From assembly GCA_002500765.1 (NCBI GenBank), contig DLSX01000112.1:4622-35143 (forward strand): a stretch of 30,522 bases of DNA, read 5' to 3'. The translations under genes were made by a program, and so were the position numbers. Below, in pieces: positions 25,384 to 30,522 of the stretch. Numbering within the stretch: the first letter of the stretch is position 1; each line of letters begins with the position of its first letter. This DNA is from Neorhizobium sp. UBA7851. GTDB taxonomy: Bacteria; Pseudomonadota; Alphaproteobacteria; Rhizobiales; Rhizobiaceae. The notes under the pieces are model-generated. The model saw nothing but the letters and a program-made list of their open reading frames with translations. It made no database searches and was not told the origin of the DNA.

Positions 25384-25436
25384 TCCAGCAAAAGTGGATA
25401 CCGGTTTTGCGTCAGGATTTGCGTTAAAACAGAAAT
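25384..25436. repeat. Short rhizobial intergenic motif with hairpin
   Basis: GCAAAA (25388-25393) and TTTTGC (25405-25410) flank GTGGATACCGG, and a CAGGATTTGCGTTAAAAC tail follows. I recognise this CAAAAGTGG-ACCGGTTTTGCG pattern as a common intergenic motif of Rhizobium and relatives. It fills most of the 75 bp between kup and the CorA-family gene, so the leader of the latter includes it. Confidence 0.55.
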
Positions 25437-25444
25437 AGAGCGCC

Positions 25445-26410
25445 ATGACTGTCGTCGCATCCTATGTCTACACGAACGGAAAACGCGGGCGCCCCCTCGC
25501 GATAGACGAACCGTGCCCGACGCTGACCGGAGACGAATTCGCCTGGATCGGCCTGCACGAGCCGACGGCCGACGAACTGAAAATGCTGGCCAAAACCTAC
25601 GGCCTGCATGAGCTGGCAGTCGAGGATGCGCTGCATGCTCACCAGATCCCCAAGGTGGAGGCCTATGGCGAACAGCTGTTCGTCGTCGCCAAGACCGCGC
25701 ATCTTGAAGGCGACAAGATCTGCTACGGGGAAACTGCGATCTTCGTCGGGCGCCACCACATCATCACCGTGCGACACGGCTCGCTGCGAAACCATATCGG
25801 CGTCCGTGCTCAGCTCGAAGCCTCTCCCCGCCTGCTGGCGCAGGGGCCGGATTACGTCCTGCACGGCATTCTCGACTTCATCGTCGACGGCTATCTGCCG
25901 ACCGTCCAGACGATCGAGGACCGGGTTCTGGAAATGGAACAGAGGATGCTCGCCAATTTCCTCGAACGTGACCAGATCCGCCGCCTGTTCAGACTGCGGC
26001 GCCAGCTGATCCTGTTCGGCCGCATTCTTGGGCCCATGTCGGAACTGGTGGGCAAGCTCGTCAATCTCGACCTGCCCTGCCTCGACAAACATGCCAAACC
26101 CTATTTTCGCGATGTGCTGGATCACACCCGACGGGTGGAAAGCATGGTCGGCGGCCTGCGCGAAGTCATCACCTCGGTTTTCGAAGCATCGAACCTTCTC
26201 GAACAACAGCGCCAGGGCGTCATCACCAGGCAGCTCGCCTCATGGGCCGCGATCCTTGCCGTTCCGACAGCCGTCGCCGGCATCTACGGCATGAATTTCG
26301 AAAACATGCCGGAGCTGAAGACCGAATACGGCTATTACGTCGTGCTCGGTGCAATCGTTATTCTCTGCGGGTTTCTCTATTATCGCTTCAAAAAGGTCGG
26401 TTGGCTCTAA
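25445..26410 (+). CDS. CorA-family divalent cation transporter
   Basis: A 321-residue CorA/MIT-family inner-membrane channel for Mg2+ (or Co2+, Ni2+, Zn2+). A large cytosolic domain is followed by two C-terminal membrane segments. The selectivity motif GMN is at 282-284 (YGMNFENMPEL), and the second segment (YYVVLGAIVILCGFLYYRF) ends at a basic tail (KKVGWL), as in CorA. Only GAG lies upstream of the ATG, so the ribosome binding site is weak. It follows kup by 75 bp with a repeat between and converges on ptsN with 18 bp between stops. Mg2+ is the default substrate; ZntB-like Zn2+ transport is an alternative. Confidence 0.9.
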   Translation: MTVVASYVYTNGKRGRPLAIDEPCPTLTGDEFAWIGLHEPTADELKMLAKTYGLHELAVEDALHAHQIPKVEAYGEQLFVVAKTAHLEGDKICYGETAIFVGRHHIITVRHGSLRNHIGVRAQLEASPRLLAQGPDYVLHGILDFIVDGYLPTVQTIEDRVLEMEQRMLANFLERDQIRRLFRLRRQLILFGRILGPMSELVGKLVNLDLPCLDKHAKPYFRDVLDHTRRVESMVGGLREVITSVFEASNLLEQQRQGVITRQLASWAAILAVPTAVAGIYGMNFENMPELKTEYGYYVVLGAIVILCGFLYYRFKKVGWL

Positions 26411-26428
26411 GGCAAATCAGGCCGCCTG

Positions 26429-26875
26429 TCAGTCCTGCGTAAGAAGAGTGCAGACTTCCTGTGGAGTAGCCGCGGAACGAACGGCGTCGGCCACACTGTC
26501 GTCCCTGAGGCGGCGAGCGATGCATGACAGGAGATTTAGGCCCTGCTTCTGATCTGCCGAGGGCAAAAGCAGCAGAACCACGAGATCCACCGGCACCTCA
26601 TCCACGGCCTCGAAATCCATCGGCTCAGACAGCCGCAGGAACATGCACAATCCCCTGTCTAATTCATCGATAATGGCATGCGGAATGGCGATCCCCTGGC
26701 CAATTCCTGTCGAGCCCAGGGTTTCACGGTTGGCCAGCGCTGTGGAAACGACCGATGAACTTATCCCGGTTTTCTTGGACGCAAGTTCCGACAGCTTGAT
26801 AATGAATTCTCTCTTCGATGCCGCGGCCAGATCCAGACAGACATTCTCCGGCGTGAGATAATCGCTAACTTGCAT
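26429..26875 (-). CDS. ptsN: PtsN-like EIIA-Ntr regulatory phosphocarrier
   Basis: A 148-residue PTS IIA domain of the nitrogen-type (fructose/mannitol IIA fold). The phosphorylated histidine is H66 in GIGQGIAIPHAI, and ALANRETLGSTGIG precedes it as in PtsN. These proteins do not carry sugar; they control other proteins according to their phosphorylation state, including KdpD and Trk potassium uptake in E. coli. The start at 26875 has GGAG five bases upstream; ATG at 26893 is an alternative. It is the last gene of kdpD-kdpE-ptsN, 27 bp after kdpE. Rhizobia usually have a second ptsN beside rpoN; this one is probably the potassium-linked copy. Confidence 0.85.
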   Translation of the reverse strand: MQVSDYLTPENVCLDLAAASKREFIIKLSELASKKTGISSSVVSTALANRETLGSTGIGQGIAIPHAIIDELDRGLCMFLRLSEPMDFEAVDEVPVDLVVLLLLPSADQKQGLNLLSCIARRLRDDSVADAVRSAATPQEVCTLLTQD

Positions 26876-26902
26876 GCTTGCTCCATCGGGCATTTTCAGA
26901 AC

Positions 26903-27595
26903 TCAGGAACCGTCCACCAGCCGGTATCCGACGCCGGTTTCGGTCAGGATGTATTGTGGCTGATCGGGTGTCGCTTCGATTTTCTGTCGCAGCTGGCGCA
27001 CATAAACACGCAGATATTGCACATCTGTCAGCCCGTCCCATACCTGTTCCAGCAGGAAGCGATGGGTCAGAACCTTGCCCGCATGCTGCACGAGAATGCG
27101 CAGGATATCGTATTCCTTCGGCGACAGTTTCACATCTTTGCCACCGATCTTCACGATACGTTTTACGAGATCGACAGTGAGGTCTCCCGTCTGGAACACC
27201 GGCTTTTCCCCCTGAACCTGCAGCCGATGGCGCAGCGCCACGCGGATGCGCGCGCCGAGCTCGTTCATGCCGAACGGTTTCGTCACGTAATCGTCCGCGC
27301 CGAGTTCCAATGCCTTGACGATGCCCGCCTCGTCGGTGCGGCTGGAGAGAATGACGATCGGCAGGGTCATCCCCTCGCCACGCCATTTGGCCAGAAGATC
27401 ATGCCCCGACATGTCCGGCAGGCCGAGATCGAGAATGATCAGGTCCGGCCTGTCGCTATCGACCAGTTCCATCGCCACCTTGGCATTCATCGCCTCGCTG
27501 ACCGCATAGTCCTGGGCGCCGAGCCCCACCCGCAAAAGCTTGCGGATCGGCGGCTCGTCATCGACGATCAGGATGCGCACGGCGTTTTCAGTCAT
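26903..27595 (-). CDS. kdpE: KdpE, response regulator of potassium uptake
   Basis: A 230-residue OmpR/PhoB-type regulator. The receiver has D12-D13, phospho-acceptor D56 (LIILDLGLPDMSG) and K106 (VTKPF). The winged helix-turn-helix lies at ~130-228 (LSPKEYDILRILVQHAGKVL, then DVQYLRVYVRQLRQKIE). It is phosphorylated by KdpD and activates the high-affinity kdpFABC pump when potassium is low. GGAG lies 6 bases before the ATG at 27595, and the ATG overlaps the end of kdpD by 8 bases, so translation is coupled. The frame open to 27733 is only kdpD shadow. The target operon is not in the window. Confidence 0.95.
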   Translation of the reverse strand: MTENAVRILIVDDEPPIRKLLRVGLGAQDYAVSEAMNAKVAMELVDSDRPDLIILDLGLPDMSGHDLLAKWRGEGMTLPIVILSSRTDEAGIVKALELGADDYVTKPFGMNELGARIRVALRHRLQVQGEKPVFQTGDLTVDLVKRIVKIGGKDVKLSPKEYDILRILVQHAGKVLTHRFLLEQVWDGLTDVQYLRVYVRQLRQKIEATPDQPQYILTETGVGYRLVDGS

Positions 27596-30308
27596 TCTCG
27601 TCTCCCAATACGGGTATTTCCACAGGAACCGGCATCCTGATGGTGAAGACCGCGCCCGATCGATCGGAACGGTTGTCCGCCCGGATCGTACCGCCCATGG
27701 CTTCGACGAAACCCCGGCAGATGGCAAGCCCAAGTCCCGTTCCGGCCCTCACATGATCGATTTTGCGCACCCGGTAGAAACTGTCGAAGATTCGCTCCAG
27801 ATCCTCGGGGGGTATCCCCGGCCCCTCGTCCATCACCGACAGAAGAACGATATTGCCTTCCCGCCGGCCGCCGATATCGATCGCCGTTCCCTCCGGCGCA
27901 TATTTGGCCGCGTTGTCGATGAGGTTGAACAGGACCTGCTCGAACAGGACCGGATCGACCTTCAGCATCGGCAGGTCCGCGGGAATGCCGACCTCGACCC
28001 TGTGGCCGGCGGTGATCTTCGCGGCCCGGCTGAGCGCAGTGCCCACCATGTCGCCGGCAAAATGGAAAGCATAATTCGGCTGCATCGCACCGGAACCAAG
28101 CCGGGTCATGTCCAGTAGGTTGACGATGAAGCGGTTGAGCCTCTCGGACTCGTCTATGACGGTCGACAGAAGCTCTGCCCGCGTCTCTTCCGGCAGGTGG
28201 CTGCCGAGATCCATCAGCATGTCGGCCGAGCCCATGATCGCCGCGAGCGGGGTTTTCAGGTCATGGCTGATCGAGGTCAGGAGCGCGGTCCGCAGCCGGT
28301 CGGTTTCGGCGGCAAGCCTTGCCTTGTCGACATCGGAGACCAGCTGGATGCGCTCGATTGCCAGCGCCGCCTGGTCCGCCAGCGCATCGAAAAGACGTTG
28401 CTGCTCCGGCGTCAGCAATGGCCCCTGCCGGTCATTGTCGAGACCGATCACGCCCACGGCCTCGCGACCCGTGCGAAGCGGCAGGTAAAGGCGCTTCGCA
28501 CCCGGCAGCGTATCGGCGGCGCGGCCTGCAGGTCGGTTATGCTCCCAGGCCCATCTGGCGGCAGCGATATCGGCATCGACAAGCGTATCGTCGGGCGGAT
28601 ATCCCGCCTTGACCGCGATCGAGCCATTTTCCGGCAACAGGATGACGACGCGCACTCTCAGCATCGAGGCGATCTGGAAGGCTGTCGCCCAAAGCACATC
28701 ATCGAGCGTGCCGGTTCCGGCGAGCTTCTTTGAAAAGAGATAAAGGTCCTCTGTCGTCCGTGCCCGCTGACGCGCGGCAACCGCCTGCCGCTGTACGGCA
28801 GCGGTCAGGTTGGACGCCACGAAGGCCACACCAAGATAGAAGAACAGTGCGATCACGCTTTCCGGATCGCGCACAGTGAATGTGTAGCGCGGTTCGAGAA
28901 AGAAGAAGTTGAACGAGATCGCGCCAAGCAGAGAGGCGAACAGGCCAGGCCCAAGCCCCCCGCGCACCGCCGATGCCAGGACCGACATCAGGAAAACGAG
29001 CGCCAGATTGCGAACGTCGAGCGTCTGATCGAGTGCCACACCGGCCGCGATGGCAAGAGCCACAAAGACGGCGCTCTGGAGATAATGCTTCAGTCGAAAA
29101 GGCTTTGGCGGCTGCGCGACCTTCACGCCACGTTCCGGCGTACCATCTTTGGCATCGCCGGAAATCACATGAACGCTGATATGTCCGGCATGGCGGATCA
29201 GGTCATGCGTGACCGATCCCTGCCACAACTGGCGCCAGCGCGGCTTTGCCGGCCGACCGACGACGATATGGGTGAAATTGTTGACATTGGCATAGGCGAT
29301 GATGTCACGCGACGGGACAAGCCCCGGCAGCGTCACCACTTCGGCACCGAGCTGCTGGGCAAGCCGCATGTTGGCGGCAAGCCTGTCCTTATCCTCTTCC
29401 GAAAGCGTTGCATCCTGCGGCGTATCGAGATGCAGCGCCGCCCAGGGCGCACGCAGCCGATCCGCCTGCCGTCTTGCATAGCGGATCAGGCTGGCACCGT
29501 TGCGACCGTGATCGATACAGACGAGCAGCCTTTCACCCGCTGCCCACGGGCCGGAGATAGCATTCGCCTGCATGTGGTTGAGCAGCTGCTCATCGACCCG
29601 CTGAGCCGTTCGTCTCAGCGCCAGCTCCCGAAGCGCGGTGAGATTGCCGGGCGAAAAATAATTCTCGATCGCCCGCCGCGCCGTCTTCGGCATATAGACC
29701 TTGCCGTCGTTGAGCCGTTTGATGAGGTCTTCGGGGGTGATGTCGATGATCTCGACATCGTCGGCGCGGTCGATGATCAGGTCCGGCACCGTCTCGCGCA
29801 CCCGGATACGTGTGATCTGCGCCACCACGTCGTTCAGGCTCTCGACATGCTGGATGTTGAGCGTCGAATAGACGTCGATGCCCTGCGCCAGAAGCTCCTG
29901 CACATCCATGTAGCGTTTCGGATGGCGGCTACCGCTCGCATTCGTATGCGCCAGTTCGTCGACCAGAACCAGAGCGGGCCGGCGGGCGAGAATGGCGTCG
30001 AGATCCATTTCTTCGAGGCTCTGGCCGCGATAGTCTATCTTCTTGCGGGCAATGATTTCGAAGCCGTCGACCAGCGCCTCGGTTTCCTTGCGGCCGTGGG
30101 TCTCGACCACGCCGATCACCACATCGACACCATCGGCTTGTCTGGCACGGCCGGACATCAGCATCTCATAGGTCTTGCCGACGCCGGGAGCAGCGCCGAG
30201 AAAGATCTTCAGCCGCCCACGACCTTCCCGTTCGGCCTCTCTCAGAAGCGCATCCGGCGAGGGCCTGGTGTCCGGTTCTCGGCCGTTCTCACGATTGGCG
30301 TCGGGCAT
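27588..30308 (-). CDS. kdpD: KdpD, sensor kinase of potassium uptake
   Basis: A 906-residue kinase (E. coli KdpD is 894). In order: an N-terminal KdpD domain with Walker A GAAPGVGKT at 38-46 and VLVDELAHTNASGSRHPKRY at 114-133; a universal-stress-protein-like domain at ~258-385; four membrane segments at about 409-425, 433-449, 453-471 and 484-501; a GAF domain at ~520-650; phospho-acceptor H682 in TSISHDLKTPLAA; and an ATPase domain with NLIDNAAKYA and GTGLGLAICRG. It senses low potassium or ionic stress. AGGT lies 5 bases before the ATG. It overlaps kdpE by 8 bases. Upstream, where kdpC would be expected, there are only ~30 bp and then a repeat, so kdpABC is separate or lies past the contig end. 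Confidence 0.96.
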   Translation of the reverse strand: MPDANRENGREPDTRPSPDALLREAEREGRGRLKIFLGAAPGVGKTYEMLMSGRARQADGVDVVIGVVETHGRKETEALVDGFEIIARKKIDYRGQSLEEMDLDAILARRPALVLVDELAHTNASGSRHPKRYMDVQELLAQGIDVYSTLNIQHVESLNDVVAQITRIRVRETVPDLIIDRADDVEIIDITPEDLIKRLNDGKVYMPKTARRAIENYFSPGNLTALRELALRRTAQRVDEQLLNHMQANAISGPWAAGERLLVCIDHGRNGASLIRYARRQADRLRAPWAALHLDTPQDATLSEEDKDRLAANMRLAQQLGAEVVTLPGLVPSRDIIAYANVNNFTHIVVGRPAKPRWRQLWQGSVTHDLIRHAGHISVHVISGDAKDGTPERGVKVAQPPKPFRLKHYLQSAVFVALAIAAGVALDQTLDVRNLALVFLMSVLASAVRGGLGPGLFASLLGAISFNFFFLEPRYTFTVRDPESVIALFFYLGVAFVASNLTAAVQRQAVAARQRARTTEDLYLFSKKLAGTGTLDDVLWATAFQIASMLRVRVVILLPENGSIAVKAGYPPDDTLVDADIAAARWAWEHNRPAGRAADTLPGAKRLYLPLRTGREAVGVIGLDNDRQGPLLTPEQQRLFDALADQAALAIERIQLVSDVDKARLAAETDRLRTALLTSISHDLKTPLAAIMGSADMLMDLGSHLPEETRAELLSTVIDESERLNRFIVNLLDMTRLGSGAMQPNYAFHFAGDMVGTALSRAAKITAGHRVEVGIPADLPMLKVDPVLFEQVLFNLIDNAAKYAPEGTAIDIGGRREGNIVLLSVMDEGPGIPPEDLERIFDSFYRVRKIDHVRAGTGLGLAICRGFVEAMGGTIRADNRSDRSGAVFTIRMPVPVEIPVLGDEND

Positions 30309-30338
30309 GGGTTACCTGTTCGATGGCGGATAGCGCCT

Positions 30339-30395
30339 GCCCCTCACCCGGCCTCAGCTTCGCTCGGCCCTCTCCCCGCGAGCGGGGCGAGGAGG
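30339..30395. repeat. Rhizobial intergenic palindromic repeat, copy 3 (partial)
   Basis: GCCCCTCACCCGG, then CCCTCTCCCCGC-GAGC-GGGGCGAGGAGG. It belongs to the family at 8-98 and 19415-19554. It begins 30 bp upstream of kdpD and runs toward the low-complexity end of the window, so the element is truncated or corrupted there. Confidence 0.7.
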
Positions 30396-30413
30396 AATGG
30401 AGAGCTTGCGGCT

Positions 30414-30522
30414 CCCCCCCCCCCCCCCCCCCCCCCCGCCGGGAGGGGGGGGGGGGGGGGGGGGGGGAGGTAGGGGGGGGGGGGGGGGTGGGGGGGGGGT
30501 GGGGGGGGGGGAGGGAGGGGGG
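30414..30522. other. Low-complexity poly-C/poly-G end, probable artefact
   Basis: From 30414 there are 24 C in a row, then GCCGGGA and almost only G to the last base, with scattered T and A. Nothing like this occurs elsewhere in the window. It carries no gene and I read it as a sequencing or assembly artefact at a contig end, where no-signal bases were called as G. Confidence 0.85.

Noticed and set aside
30414..30522. G-quadruplex or telomere-like structure at the right end
   Set aside because: Base runs are far too pure and coincide with the contig end; an artefact is the simpler reading.

Overview
The window looks like chromosome or chromid DNA of an alphaproteobacterium of the Rhizobiales, most likely the Rhizobium/Agrobacterium group. 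The evidence is high GC by eye, tightly packed genes, FixJ- and FixL-type two-component proteins, rhizobial intergenic palindromic repeats, and a small protein with the DEALRETFPASDPP motif familiar from rhizobial genomes. No phage, transposase, CRISPR array, tRNA or rRNA is visible. Both ends lie in or beside copies of the same repeat family. The last ~110 bases are runs of C and G that look like an assembly or sequencing artefact, so this is probably a whole contig broken at repeats.

Bases 1-8330 are a signalling and stress block. It holds an agmatinase-family ureohydrolase, a lone receiver domain, an AraC regulator, a FixJ-like response regulator, a second lone receiver followed by a UBP-type zinc-finger protein, and a cyclic-nucleotide-binding/thioredoxin-reductase-like fusion that has lost its redox CxxC. 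A small protein plus Dps follow as a pair with a possible general-stress promoter and a clear terminator. A membrane FixL/DctB-type histidine kinase closes the block.

Bases 8338-16170 are mostly catabolic. eutB-eutC (ethanolamine ammonia-lyase) is followed by a six-TM potassium-channel-like protein with a C-terminal zinc ribbon, an 853-residue FAD oxidoreductase/GcvT fusion of the dimethylglycine dehydrogenase type, and an uncharacterised FAD/NAD(P)-binding protein.

Bases 15895-23273 are a long minus-strand run. In transcription order it is a DapA-family protein without its Schiff-base lysine, a GAF-Fis regulator (AcoR-like without the AAA+ domain), an aldehyde dehydrogenase, a small membrane protein, a DUF779 protein, a YdeP-type molybdopterin oxidoreductase and a small overlapping gene. 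The aldehyde dehydrogenase could oxidise the acetaldehyde released by EutBC, which would make a microcompartment-free ethanolamine route split over about 10 kb.

Bases 23456-30308 form a cation island: kup, a CorA-family transporter, and the minus-strand operon kdpD-kdpE-ptsN. PtsN (EIIA-Ntr) is a known modulator of potassium uptake and KdpD, so the linkage makes sense. The kdpABC pump genes are not visible and may lie past the right end. The most unusual items are the CxxC-less reductase fusion near a UBP finger, the lysine-less DapA homologue, a perfect 16-bp palindrome sitting where the YdeP ribosome binding site should be, and the zinc-ribbon channel.
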